A program made the position numbers and the translations under genes. A stretch of DNA of 64,000 nt from Polytrichum commune (Eukaryota > Streptophyta > Polytrichopsida > Polytrichales > Polytrichaceae): positions 24,178,001 through 24,242,000 of the forward strand of contig OX485804.1 of assembly GCA_950295325.1 (NCBI GenBank), given 5' to 3'. The first letter of the stretch is position 1, and each line of letters starts with the position of its first letter. Under the pieces are notes generated by a model. That model was given only the letters and a program-made list of their open reading frames with translations, did not search any database and had not been told where the DNA came from. Positions 45,190 to 56,540 of the stretch are shown here, one piece after another.

Positions 45190-46010
45190 TTTACCAGGAT
45201 GGTGATTCATTAACTTTGAGAAATTGGTCATTAGATGATGCTAGCCCATGAACCGCAGTCCTCTGAAGCTCACTCTTATTCCACGCAGTATATATAGCAC
45301 ATTGAACTTTATTTTCAAACAGCTCCTTCTCTTGAACTCTAGTGAGACATGTAGGATACTTCTTCTGAACATTGACTCTCCACAACAATGATGCTTTGTT
45401 GCATTGCAGGTCGATGGAGGTGGACCTGCTAATTCCCAAGATAGGCCCAATTAGTTGAAGGAAGAATTAGGTCTTAATGAGAACAAAGGCCCTAACCACA
45501 AAAGAATATGCATAATTTCCACTTATTCCAGTCATAAGATTGCATTGAGAGCCTGCCAAAGTGATCTTGCAGCCAGTAGATTACGTGGAAAATTGTGCTT
45601 ACTCTCCTTTGAGAAAAGGCCTTCGGTGCTCTTCTTGATGATGGTTTACCCTTAATCTCATGGTTGGTAAAGCTCAGGTAAGTGGGCAGATGGTCAACTC
45701 GCCATCAAGTCTGCGGTGGAGCATGCTTCAAATATATTATAATCTCCAAACTCTTAACATTTTAGAATCTATGGTCTTACTTAAGATGCATTGTATATTG
45801 TACACATTACTATAACACATTGTACACATTCTTATAACACATTGTACACCTTGGAATGAAGTAAACCTCCAATAGCTCCTTCTCTTGAACTCCAATGAGA
45901 CAATGTGTAGAATGTTTCTTCTGTTCATTGCTTCTCCACTACAATCATGGTTTGTTGTTGCATTGCAGGTCGATGGAAGTGGACCCACTAATTCACAAAG
46001 AAGGTGTTAT
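45190..46010 (+). repeat. Tandem exon-like units
   Basis: 45,240-45,435 and 45,840-46,000 are related: both contain CTCCTTCTCTTGAACTC, CATGATGCTT or CATGGTTTG-like text and TTGCATTGCAGGTCGATGG. The last looks like a 3' splice site followed by a short open frame that stops after about 14 codons (in the first copy). It could be a decayed multi-copy gene family or a repeat. I do not identify a product. Confidence 0.45.
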
Positions 46011-46096
46011 TGGTTGAAGGAATCTATAGAATATACCTTATTTTAATATTAATGGAAATTCCAAAGATATCAACATGTTGGACATGGGCACACTAA

Positions 46097-47043
46097 GGGC
46101 CGGTTTACACTATGGATCATGAAGTCGGATCATGGAGGAGAGTCTTTTTCAATGGTCCGAGTTCATGGTCCAACTTTCATGGTCCGACTTCTTAAAAAAT
46201 CCATTTGGAAAGCCTTGGGCCTCTCACTAGGTGTAAACTGAATGTGGACCAAGGACCAAGAAGAATGACCATGCACCAAAATGTGAATGTGCTGAATTTC
46301 TTTTAATATATACCCAAAAAGGGCATTTTTGAAAAAAAAAAAATCAAGTTTGCTCATTCTCTTGTCTTCTCTTGGGCTTTACTTGTCTTCACTTCTTGTT
46401 AAATTTGTCAAGGTTGTGGCTAGCAAATTTTCTCACAACAATTTTTACAAAAAAAATGAGCAATTTAATTTGTGCATGTTCAATGTAATTTACATGTGAC
46501 ATGTACCTTGTGTTGTACATTGAGCATTATTTGCAACCCACTTCACCATGTGTACTCAAATTCTTGAGTTCTAGATGTCCCACATTGTTTGATGAAACAT
46601 GTGGGAGCAAGTTTAAGGGGTAGGGCATGAAAGAAATGGTATGACTCATGGGCTATGATATGATCTAGGCACATAGAGGGGTGGATTTGCTTCTCAAGAT
46701 TCATTCCATCGTATAGACGTTGAAAAGTGTGCCTTGTTGTGAGCCTTACCTAGTGGGAAGAGTTGTATATGAAGCCCACAAAAAATATTAATTAAAAAAA
46801 CATTATAACAACTTGTCTCCGCTGTGGGCTCCTACCATCCACCTCTCTTGCCTCTCTCACCGCAAAACCCAGTGGACCATGTCAGTGTATTTAAATATGT
46901 CTTTTGGGGACCTTGACCTCTATGGTCACTCTGCCATTTTTTCCTTGGTGTAAACAGAAGTGGTCCCAGGACGAGTTCAGCAACCAATCAATGCTCTTAC
47001 AACGCCCTAGGACGACTTCCTAGTCCATAGTGTAAACCGGCCC
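46097..47043. mobile_element. Non-autonomous Harbinger derivative, 947 bp
   Basis: Both ends are GGGCCGGTTTACACTATGGA in inverted orientation, flanked by TAA (46,094-46,096 and 47,044-47,046). Its left about 300 bp corresponds to the right end of the element at 23,068 (AATGTGGACCAAG, GAATGACCATGC, CCCAAAAAGGGCA). Its right about 110 bp corresponds to that element's left end (TGCCATTTTTTCCTTGGTGT). Both genes are missing, so it is a deletion derivative of a related autonomous copy, inserted in the opposite orientation. The transposase could still act on it. Confidence 0.92.
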
Positions 47044-47099
47044 TAAGGGACCTTTGCTCAAAATCTCCTGATACAAAGTCCTTCCTTGATTAAATTTGG

Positions 47100-47347
47100 T
47101 AAAAATTATATCATTCACTACGTTTGTAAATCATAGTAAAACGCCCAATATAATAACCATTATCTGTAAAGCTGTCTGTAAAATATTATGTCATTCATTA
47201 TGTTTGTACATAATAGAAAAACACCCAATATAATAACCATTATCTGTAAAAGCTGTCTGTAAAATATTATATCATTCATTACGTTTGTACATAATAGAAA
47301 AACGCCCAATATAATAACCAATGTCTGTAAAAGCTGTCTGTAATATT
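47100..47347. repeat. Tandem repeat, 80-81 bp, three units
   Basis: CGCCCAATATAATAACCA recurs at 47,142, 47,222 (as CACCC) and 47,303, each with CTGTAAAAGCTGTCTGTAAA downstream. The minus-strand open frame across it is just the translated repeat. Confidence 0.85.
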
Positions 47348-48130
47348 TGATCTCAATTTGATATTGAGTTGCGTGTTGCAGACCTGGTCTACTTGCGGGG
47401 ATTTGGTCGCTGCAAATCATGCACACTCCCCATATTCAAGGCGTGAAAGTCAAGCTTTTGGGTCCTGACATACAGGTGAAGAAATCATTTCTCCTTTGCG
47501 AAGACTGGCTATAAAACCCTTGGAGCCCAGTCCAATTCCACTAGCAGTTCTCATACTGACTTCTCTCTGCTCAAGTCCAGTTCATACATCCTTCATTGTA
47601 CTAGTGGGCTTGCTAAAAGAGTTTGCTAGAAGGTGTTGCACCACATTCACAAGCTCCTTCCTTGTCAAGAGTGATCTGTTGTGCACTGTGTTCCCATAGT
47701 GTGTGATATACACAAGATGAGTAGGGTCAAGTGGTATCATTTTGTCTATTTGCATAATTCACTCCCTTTCCTTCAGTTCTATAGAGTTTGCGTAATCTGT
47801 CAAAATTGAGGACCAATCATGGATATGTATGCAAAGAGCTACACTAAATATGATATACAGTGTCACCAATTCTAATTGTCTTGCTCAATAATAACTGTAA
47901 ACTGTGGTATAGTGTCACCAACACTAGATGTTAACCCAACATTATTTGTCATTCCTTGTAAATTGTTGGGGGGATTATAGATTTACAGTGTTGCAATTAC
48001 TGTCACTTACCAAGTTGTATTTCATCCAAACTTCAATCATCCATGACAATATTTTATCACAAGTTACTGACAAGAGGAGGTAGGATTTTGGCCAATGAAG
48101 GAACTCATCCATCATCCATGACAATATCTG
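47348..48130. other. No gene recognised; inverted relative of segment a
   Basis: 47,858-47,950 is the inverse of about 1,130-1,225, sharing GTGTCACCAATTCTAATTGT-type text, CTTGCTCAATA and AACATTATTTGT. TATAAAA at 47,511 precedes a short open frame with no domain. Confidence 0.45.
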
Positions 48131-48151
48131 CTCACTATGGTGATCTCCCGC

Positions 48152-48741
48152 TTAAGTACGCACTTTGAACCAGAACCGTTGGTGCACACTCTACCCATAT
48201 CGTTTTCTAGACCCTTTGATTTGATGAATCGCAACGGGAAACGGATGAAACCTAAGGCAACCCGCTTGATCAAAGTCCAGCGATGTGAAATCATTGCAAA
48301 GTTGAGCAAGCCAAATGCACCAAGCAAGCAGACGATGGGGCTAGAGTATGAAGCTAGTGCAGGCACCATCTGGAAAGTCTTGGACAATCGGGATAATATA
48401 TTGTAACAAATCGTTTGTTGTGAGAGCCTATCAAGACATTTGTTAAATCTAAAAGTGCTATTGATTTCAAAGGCTTTGAAGCTCTACATAACAATATCCT
48501 CAACATCAACGACCACATGCTTTGCTCCGATGCTCAAACAGAAGCTATCAAACATAATATGTATGATGAACTAGACGATCATTTGAGATGTTTCAACGAA
48601 ATGTTAACAAATTGACATTGAATGTCAAGCGTGTAAAATTCATGCATTCGCAAAAAATGACTCTATGACATGTTCAAACAATAAAGTATGAACTTTGATT
48701 TTTGTCAAAAAAATGTCCACTTAACCGGGATGCGTACTTAA
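48152..48741 (+). pseudogene. Possible pogo/Tigger-type remnant
   Basis: TTAAGTACGCA at 48,152-48,162 and its exact inverse at 48,731-48,741 bracket the region. Inside, a frame at 48,137-48,406 includes RCEIIAKLSKPNAPS, a short gap, then ASAGTIWKVLDNRDNIL. This resembles the N-terminal helix-turn-helix of pogo/Tigger and CENP-B-like transposases (an EIIxKL...STVxxILKNRD pattern). A frame change follows, and a further coding-looking stretch (SAIDFKGFEALHNNILN, about 48,455-48,590) has no DDE motif. The homology is suggestive only. Confidence 0.35.
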
Positions 48742-49050
48742 ACTGGTGTATACTTAACTAGAAAATTACTATATTCATAAGAAGTATCATCCAAAAAGTT
48801 ATTGTAGTGACATAAAATACCATAACAATAAATATCACATTTAGTGTAGTTGTAATGAATAGATAGGTTTCATAATTTAATCAAAGTTGTAAACACAGGT
48901 ATAATTTCTATGAAATCAATCAAATACCTTGTTAATTTATTTTCTAATTTTAAAGTTGGAGAGTATGATGGTTGGGTTCTTCCATATATCAGCCTACCAA
49001 GTAACCAACTTACAACATTTATGATTATGGTGGGCATAGCCAGTTTGCAA

Positions 49051-49505
49051 TGCTGAGGATTCGTGGCACTCATGTATTCTCTCGTGTGTGTGTCTCGTGT
49101 ATGTGTGTGAGAATAATGAGTTGTGTGTGTGTGTGTTGTGAATAAATGAGTTGTGAAAAAAATATATCCATGACGACACATCATAACCACATGTTGCACA
49201 CGTTAACGACTAGCAATATTTATCAAAATAATCATGGGAATTGTAAAACCACGTCATGGCCTTGGAAACAACTCATGGGAGATTAGGAAATAGGCTTGAA
49301 GCATCCAAAGTCAGATCATAGCCCCTTGCCAACTAATTGATATTTATAAAATAGCTCGTAGATTACAATAGCTATGAGGAGAAAAAGGGTCTTACATGTC
49401 AACTTAGAGGCGTTTCACTAAAGTAAACTCCATCCGAGCTTCTTGATGGACTCATCCGATTTTTGTTACTTGATGACTTTACTTGAGTGCCACAAATCCC
49501 TGGCC
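49051..49505. mobile_element. Older Mutator-like MITE (relative of 42,112)
   Basis: The left end GCTGAGGATTCGTGGCACTC and the inverse of the right end (GGCCAGGGATTTGTGGCACT, then CAAGTAAAGTCATC) match the 42,112 element. The flanking 9-mers AGTTTGCAA and AATTTGTGA agree at six of nine positions, consistent with an aged target duplication. It contains a TG/CA microsatellite at 49,081-49,135. Confidence 0.7.
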
Positions 49506-49521
49506 AATTTGTGAGGGACAA

Positions 49522-49742
49522 GAATTATTGTATACAAGCATACCTCTCATCCATCCAACATAAAAACTTGACCCCCTATAGGTTTGTTGTCAATTCATCT
49601 CAAATGACCTCATGTAGACTATGTTGGGGTCTTTAAAGCCAATCCCGGCGTCAAATCAACTAAAATCTAACTTTCGGGCTGCATACTATTTCAGGCCTTT
49701 TATGTTGGATGATTGAGAGGTACGCTCGTATACAATAATTCC
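49522..49742. mobile_element. Foldback MITE, 221 bp
   Basis: The arms GAATTATTGTATACAAGCAT (left) and the inverse of the right end (GAATTATTGTATACGAGCGT) match through TACCTCTCA and TCATCCAACATAAAA, about 44 bp in total. It lies 16 bp from the preceding MITE and 31 bp from the stop codon of the following gene. No clear target duplication. Confidence 0.75.
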
Positions 49743-49773
49743 CTCTCTCTAATTGCACAACCACTACCCATAA

Positions 49774-50117
49774 CTAATTGAGGATATCTTCTAACTCTGA
49801 TTCTATCTGGTGCTGCTGAAGTGGGACCAGCGCATATGTGGCTGTCAAGGCTACCATAGCGGTGTTCACAGCTTTAAGCCGGGGGCCTGGGGCAACCATA
49901 AGAAGATTCCAAAAGAAGGAATTCAACGTTTCCAGGTAGGCGTGGGCAAGCTGTAAATTGAGTATAGTTGCACTGTTGTCTACAGCTTGTTTTGTGACAG
50001 CCACCTTGTAGTATAAATCACCAGATTGCAGTCAAATTCTCAACCTGTCCAGCCAATGCAAGGCCAAAATACACTTCGCATCAATAATGTGACCAACCTT
50101 TTTAGATTGAAGTTTGG
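49774..50117 (-). CDS. Unidentified gene, last exon (with in-frame stop)
   Basis: It reads from an acceptor CTGAAG at 50,118-50,123 to a TAG at 49,774-49,776. Splicing from the exon at 50,437 keeps the frame (one base, then two). The protein text (HIIDAKCILALHWLDRLRI, then LQSGDLYYKVAVTKQAVDN, FFWNLLMVAPGPRLKAVNTA and a C-terminal QIESELEDILN) looks like a helical, hydrophobic-rich repeat protein. A TGA at 50,032-50,034 interrupts an otherwise open frame, so the gene is either a recent pseudogene or has a sequence error there. The family is not recognised. Confidence 0.6.
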
Positions 50118-50436
50118 CTTCAGTTCAACCTAAGTTGCGATCCCTCAGTTCAGAGAGAAAACTACATGTGTTGCGTAGTGAGTATCTGATATATTAGTTG
50201 TGATATGGGGCATATGACTATGAGGCATACGAAATGACAAGAGACTCAATTATAAATATATTTCAAATCACATGAAAGTTTGGGATAAATCTCTCCTGCT
50301 CAAGAATCTTCACCCAGATACATGCAATCTAATAAATAAGTCGTCGACAATATACCTTCCTAATGCTAGTTTTCTCAGAAATACTGGGCAAATGCTAGTC
50401 CCTTCAAATTATGCAGTCACAGGTGTAAGAAAATAC

Positions 50437-50871
50437 CTTGTCGTCTTTGCAATACCTCCGCCATTGAGAATAGACAATCCTCATATGGTTTTGTCTCCTT
50501 GTACACATTGACTTCTCCATCCCTCACTTCCAGATGTTTGCAGCCCTCAATCATATCATTTAACAGGTCCTCTAAACAAGTGTAGAAACTTGTCGGATCT
50601 GACCAGTGCTTAGCATCATATCCTTCCCCAGATTGCACAAATCTCAGCTCTGCTACCAAACGACGAAGTATGCGTGCATATGCATGTGGGCTCTTCAAAT
50701 CCCCATATGACAACCAGTCATTGTCTTTTTCATCGCGACCTGATACCTTCCACTCCATGAGTAGCCTCTTCACAACATGTATGTAGTGACTGGTTCCAAT
50801 GCTATTGTTTTCAAGTCCCGCATTTGGATAGATTAAAAGCAGGGCTGCATCCATCATGTTTCCACCCACAA
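50437..50871 (-). CDS. Unidentified gene, middle exon
   Basis: A 435-nt exon bounded by CTATGAG (acceptor, 50,872) and CAAG/GTATTT (donor, 50,431-50,436). It joins the exon at 51,194 in phase (one base plus two) and encodes about 145 residues, including KRLLMEWKVSGRDEKDND, HAYARILRRLVAELRFV, YTCLEDLLNDMIEGCKHL and EDCLFSMAEVLQRRQ. The length, the balanced composition and the absence of stops support a real protein exon. No catalytic motif or known domain is recognised. The helical, Leu-rich texture suggests a scaffold or alpha-solenoid protein. Confidence 0.7.
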
Positions 50872-51193
50872 CTCATAGGATTAGCTCAAGTCCTCCTCAA
50901 CAGCAACCAACATTCATTTCCCATAATTTCAATCCTGACAAAAGACTCTCTGGCCTCATACCACAAAATGTAGCTCAGTACATCACGAGACAGAACAAAC
51001 TGCCATACAGAGGGTAAAACCAATTTATCAAGAGCAGTTACTCACAGAAAAATGAAATAACTGTGAGTAACTGATCTGAATATTCTTCTTTCACGCATGA
51101 AGATCCATAACATTGAAAAACACATGACGTCGGATCACAATAAACACAGAATACGCATGCCAATAAGGAAACTGAAAGAGTGACAGAACTCAC

Positions 51194-51486
51194 CATCCTT
51201 GTCGGTAAACTCCTTTTCCAACAGCTTCTCTGTGGCATAGTTCCTGGAACTCTGCCCAAGGTTTGCGATTCCCTCATTGCAGGTGAATCCAAAGTCTTCT
51301 TCCCGAATAAAGTCTGGACTGAGGTCCAGTTCTGAATTCTCCAAGGTATCCGGTGGATTGCTATCGTCATCATTCAATTCAACCTCGTATTCTTCCAACT
51401 GATCAAAAAAGATAATTTCATTGATCTTACTCCATGGTACACCTGCTAAGATCTGCGAGATATCTTCATGAAACTCATAGCCAGGT
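51194..51486 (-). CDS. Unidentified gene, upstream exon
   Basis: Bounded by TTTTGCAG (acceptor) and GATG/GTGAGT (a strong donor at 51,188-51,193). It encodes about 97 residues: PGYEFHEDISQILAGVPWSK, a strongly acidic stretch (EEYEVELNDDDSNPPD), and EKLLEKEFTDKDG at the end. It begins in phase 2, so at least one exon lies further upstream. I cannot place it: an open stretch at 52,155-52,292 (SWNAFTSLLRKESRGG) is a candidate, but its donor phase does not fit directly. Confidence 0.65.
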
Positions 51487-53331
51487 CTGCAAAATCCACC
51501 ACAGCCATTCTTCTTTAGAATACACATGTATAAGTCACTCGACACTATTAAGCAAGTGAAATTTGTGTAAGAGAAAAATTACAATGTGCAGGGATTCTTT
51601 TGCAGTGACCAGAGCAATTACTGCCAGAAATAAGCCACGATTGAGCACTGCTGGAGGACGAAAGTTAAAGAGGATTGCGACTCTGGAGCCTGAAGGGTAC
51701 TAATGAAGAATTCTTTTCCAGACATGGAGAACTTACTCTGCACAGAATCGGTCTATACAGACACACTAGGTTTTCACACCTTAAGAGCAACAAAACCATT
51801 ATTTCCACAAAAGAGGACAGAAGATGTTCTATGAGAGACAGATGCAACTTCCATGATGACAATTACGAAGTTTCATCACGTACCAATACAATCCTTGCCA
51901 ACAGATATGAACAAAGTGAAAAGTAGAAGGCAAAATTCTAACACCACCAGAAGAGTCTCCCAACTACACCGTCCTCTCGAAAAGAACATATAAAATAATA
52001 GTCAGATATTGGTAACAAAAAGCTAAGAAAAGGGCCGGGATTTTCAATCCAGAGATCGCAGACTTGCATATTCAATGGAATCTCAAAGAGACAAAAAGAA
52101 GAGAAATACTAAAAAATCGAATGAGTGAAAAGTGAACACACAGGCAGGATGGGTCATATGGTAGCAAAAGATTTGCTCGGACGCCATCCACAAGGGTCTT
52201 CATTGAAGATGTTCCCTCCACGAGACTCCTTTCGCAAAAGGGAAGTAAATGCGTTCCAGCTTAGCTCGAACTCAAGAGCTTGTAAGCGAAAGAGGAGTAA
52301 GAAGGAAGACCTCAATAATTGTAGAACCAGCACAAAGTATGTCATCACACAATACACGTGATAAGAAACACAACCATCGCTCCAGGAATGAGTATCGAAG
52401 CCCCAAGTGATGAGGTGATGCCAGTATAATGTAGGAAACAGAAAAAATTAAGGTGAATGAAAGACTTACAAGTCTTCTGCCATCTAAGTCTGGTGCTCAC
52501 TTCTACACAGAGTATCTCAAAACAAGAGATGTTGTTGGCGATGACCAATTTTGCAAAACCTTGTGACTAAGGATCACGAAAAGTCAGATGGCTGTTATGG
52601 CGTCTCTACATCAAATTTAACTCCAATCCACCTTCAGAACTTCTGCCTTTTCCTTGAAGAACATGGCCAATCTATACACCTGTAGAGTAGATTCACCGCC
52701 GTCTTGCAGAACCACTTAGAGTTGGCCGAGCCTCCGAATCCTTAAATCCTGCAGGAATACCAAGACAGTCTTTCAATTTAAAGGTTCGAATTTGACTTTC
52801 CGGTTCAGTTCAAATTAGCTTCCAGGTAAAAACGTTGTCGCCAAAGTGTCCATTTGCCCTAGCCACCCGCTCCGTCCACCTAGAAGAAGATGCTGTGACG
52901 ACAAGAAGAAGCGGCGATGGAGCAAGTCGAGGTGATAACTAGGGAACCGGTCGACGGCGATGCCAGCAGCAACAGGCCATGCTGCTTTGGAGGTGAGGAA
53001 GGATCGAAAGGGTCTGGAGCTGCGGAGGAGGGTGATGGAGTGGGCAATCGTGGTGATGCATGCGTCAACTGCCGATAAGCATATTAGTTATCATGACATG
53101 GACATACGCAACAGAGTGCAACATCCGGAAGCACAACATATGCTTTGGGTGCTTGTCCACACCCAGACCGGCCCCCCACCGGTGTGGCCGGCCAGTGACT
53201 CCAGAAAACACAATTTAGTAGGGGTGATGAGATGAAAAAGAGACTCGTGCCACAAGTGGTGATGGCTGATGCGTGGGCCGGGACGATTGATGCATTCATT
53301 CATGGGCCGGGATGATGGATTCATGTGCATG
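51487..53331. other. Upstream region of the minus-strand gene; no exon anchored
   Basis: It contains a relative of the 44,093 inverted element at 52,050-52,145 and an open minus-strand stretch at 52,155-52,292 that could be an upstream exon. GC content rises around 52,900-53,100 (GGCGATGGAGCAAG, GTCGACGGCGATG), compatible with a promoter or first exon, but no start can be supported. Confidence 0.35.
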
Positions 53332-53334
53332 TAA

Positions 53335-53763
53335 GAGCATCCTCAGTGCTGACCCTGTAAGCGCTCCCGGCAGGGGCGTTTGCAGGGAGCCCCGCGAAGG
53401 AGCGGGTGGAAGAGGCGGGAGGGAGTCCAGTGCCACGCCCGGCAAGCGCCCCGGCAGCCAGGTGGATCGCCGGAGTTTGGGGTTACTTGGACCGATTAGG
53501 TTTAGGCTTCTCCAGGAGCGTGATGAGGAGGAGCAAATGCTTCCTCCAACGCCGGAACGTGTGCCATGGTGGCCTCTGCCAATACCAGTACCGGGAGGAC
53601 AATTTCTCACGTCAAACAAAAAAAAAGTGCCGAGAGCGGGAGGTCATTTGACGGGACCCGCATAATAACGGGACGGGTAGCGAGGGCGTTGGCCCGAACC
53701 CCGGGCTCCCACGCCCGCCAGGTACCGTTGCCGTGAGCCAGGCTACCAGGACTGAGGATGCTC
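53335..53763. mobile_element. GC-rich Tourist-like (Harbinger-type) MITE, 429 bp
   Basis: The ends GAGCATCCTCAGTGCTG and the inverse of CAGGACTGAGGATGCTC are flanked by TAA at 53,332-53,334 and 53,764-53,766. TAA/TTA duplications with short GAGCATC-type ends are known for plant Tourist-like MITEs. The interior is much more GC-rich than its surroundings, and its open frames (53,312-53,665) are by-products. The ends differ from those of the element at 23,068, so another transposase family would mobilise it. Confidence 0.8.
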
Positions 53764-53769
53764 TAAGAT

Positions 53770-55560
53770 ACCTAAATGCGAAGCCACGCATCAAAGCAAA
53801 AAGTGTATGTTGCACACTTGCAACAATGAAATTTTTATTGCAAGAAAGGTGACTCGATCCAAAGGGCGCACAGCCAAACGCAAGTTGAAGTCCAGGCGGT
53901 CATGAACAACTACCCTAGACTTCCACGCTGGGTACTCTAAGAGCCATCTTAAGTTAGTACAATACCATGCTTGGCACCCTAGTATGTATGGAACATAATG
54001 ATCAGATAAATCTAGCCGAGCCACTCGTAGGCCTGGAGGGTCTTGTCCCACTGCACTCTGTCAATGTGATTGGAAAAAAAGATGAATTTTGGGCTCTAAA
54101 GATTCACAAAGAGAACCTTGGATGCAACAAATTCACACGCCCTCATTTTAGCATGTGGTCTACTAGGGCAAAATTGCAATAATTGGGATCAAATAATCAA
54201 ACCACAACTCTACATGACCAAGTATTCATCAATTTTACTTGTGTGGATGCTTCTAGTAGGAGTTAAAAAAAGGGTTTCATATCCATAATGACATCAAGTG
54301 GCGCAAGTGGGAGTGGACAACAAGCCCATTGTCCATTATCATTTTTTGCAAAAACATGCCACATGCCATGTCCACATTGGTCAAGGCCATATTCAATCCA
54401 ATGTGGAAATAAGTTTTCAGCACTCAAAGTGGTGAACCAAACATCATCTTATGGTAGTAACCAAACCCTCTTCTAAATGTAACATGAAACCCAAGTCTTG
54501 TCCAACTTACAGTTTGGGTGGGTAGGAGGGAGTGGAGGTTCAACATGATGAGTTTGAAATGAAGGCCCTTCATCATAATGATGATGATAAGACGGTTAGG
54601 CCATTTGTTGTAAACTTTGGGTGCATCATCTAATACTATGTTTCATATATCTACAAGCTTGCCCATTCTCATTTGCACAAAGGTTGGAAATTGTCAATAA
54701 CATCTTTGAATGTAACTCATTTTGATTATAACGTTGTCATCTTCAAGCCTAGGTTACTTAGATACATATTGAGTCATCTTTGTGCTACAACAAGCCTAAT
54801 ATATATTGTCATGTTAGCATTTCAAGTAAGTGATATGTTCTCAAATTTCTCACACTCTATGTGCTTTCAAATTGCATCTTTCTAGGTCCTTGTACACAAT
54901 CCTTTGATTGTCCTCAAACTAGTGTGCACGCCTCATCCCAATCCTTTGCATCCGTGCATATTAACCTATCACTTTAACGTGGTCCCCCAACCCCAACGGT
55001 CCCCTACCTTTAAATCCAAAGTGATGGAAAGCAGAAGAAGCGGTGACATTGTGCGTCTTTGTAGTATCACACATGTGGCAACCAAAGTGCACATGATATT
55101 ACAGAGTTTTGTAGTGTTAACATGGATGCATGATACTAGTGAATTGGTGTAGCATGTGACACTATGGAATAACACAAAGTGTAACATATTACATGGTGTG
55201 GTGTGGTCCACTCCACTTGGCCTTCCTAGGCAATGTGGCATATGCATGGACCAACATTCAACAAGCGGCAAAAGAATAAGAATAAGAAGGTGACACTCCA
55301 CATATTGACACATGGCACAATGCGAGGGTGTGGGTTGACTTCTTTGGTGGTTTGCATTAATGACAAAATTCGTGATATAAGTGAGAGAAAGGTGACAATA
55401 AGGAGTGAGATTTGAACTACGAACATCCGTTCCCTAGGGTTTCGGGATATTAAAGAGCAAGTGACATTATGGAGGTTGATATTACGGAGTTTAGGGTGTA
55501 TATAGATTCTCATAATAAAATTCCTTCTACCTATAAACATTTGAAAATGATTGTATCGAA
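53770..55560. other. No gene recognised
   Basis: Several open frames of 60-115 codons on both strands (for example 54,969-55,313 minus and 55,226-55,579 minus) lack domains, splice support or conserved neighbours. No transposon ends were paired. Confidence 0.4.
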
Positions 55561-55564
55561 ACAA

Positions 55565-55887
55565 AGTTTGGTAAGCCAAGGTAAGAGAATTTTGGCCTTA
55601 ATATGTGCCTAACTTCGAGGAGCTTGGTTTCAGAGTTGGTTCCTCTTTTATTGGATAGAATCATGCAATTTCAACTCTAATTCAAGACAACGGTTTTGCA
55701 ACCTTTGTTTTTTATCGGAGTTAAAAACGGATAGTTTTAATCAATAAAAGAGAGACGAACCTCAAAACCAAGCTCCTTGAAATTAGGCACATATTAAAGT
55801 CAACATTCTTTTACCTTGGCTTACCAAACTCCTTGAAGTTAGGCACATATTGAAGTCAACATTCTTTTACCTAGGGTTACCAAACTC
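55565..55887. repeat. Long inverted repeat with 90-bp arms and a duplicated right arm
   Basis: The left arm (55,565-55,655; starts AGTTTGGTAAGCCAAGGTAA) and right arm (55,741-55,830) are reverse complements over about 90 bp with scattered mismatches, separated by about 85 bp. The outer 57 bp of the right arm is repeated again at 55,831-55,887. RNA from either strand would form a long stem. Target duplications are not evident. Confidence 0.75.
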
Positions 55888-56309
55888 CATTCCGAAATCG
55901 ACATCATTGAACGCATGTGGCCTCCCCTTCAAAGTTGCTTCTTATTGACATTGTGATGTGAGGAAATGTGCCAATCTTTTTGAAAAGTTGAAATCTATAT
56001 TCCTTCAGTGTTAACTTCATAGTAAGTTACTGAGTTCTTTTAAGAATGCTCCTTCTCCTTACCCTGAATCCTAGTAATGCTCTGAATCCAAAATTCACAT
56101 TTCTCAGACACTCTGTTTTTCCATCGACCTTCACTTGTGAAACTTTTCAGGGGAATCAAACTTCACCATATAGATACATAGTACGACACTTTCAACGGAG
56201 GCTGTAATTACTGGGCACTGGAGCAGTGACAATGAAGGGCAGGCAATGAACAGTTCCACCAAAATATTAGAGATTCAGAGGAGCAGAATCAACAATACAG
56301 TGTTTTCCT

Positions 56310-56540
56310 GGCATAATCAGTCGAGATCCTACTGTTTCCAAGTCCAGCCGGTTACATGCTGGCATCTTTCAGTTTTCCTTTTAAATTTGAGGCACATTCT
56401 CTAAATTCCTCTAGACTGGGTGATTTTCCTGAAGTCTTGAACTTCAACTGGTTATGTCTCAAACTCAACCGGCTCATCTATAACTAGATGTTGGTTTCTT
56501 CGCGTTCATTGCAACAAGACTTTCCACTAGATACACGACT
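56310..56540 (+). promoter_or_regulatory. Promoter-like copy 4
   Basis: It shares with the 5,860 region GTTTCCAAGTCC, CGGTTACATG, TCCTGAAGTCTTGAACTTCA, TGGTTATGTCTCAAACTCAA, and CTATAACTAG...GGTT in the same order. No ATAAATA box is retained at the equivalent place. What it drives, if anything, is not visible. A perfect palindrome ATTCAACAACTTGTTGAAT lies about 130 bp downstream (56,671). Confidence 0.5.

Noticed and set aside
53312-53665. 117-aa Arg/Gly-rich open frame
   Set aside because: It lies within, and runs across the end of, a GC-rich MITE with clear TAA duplications.
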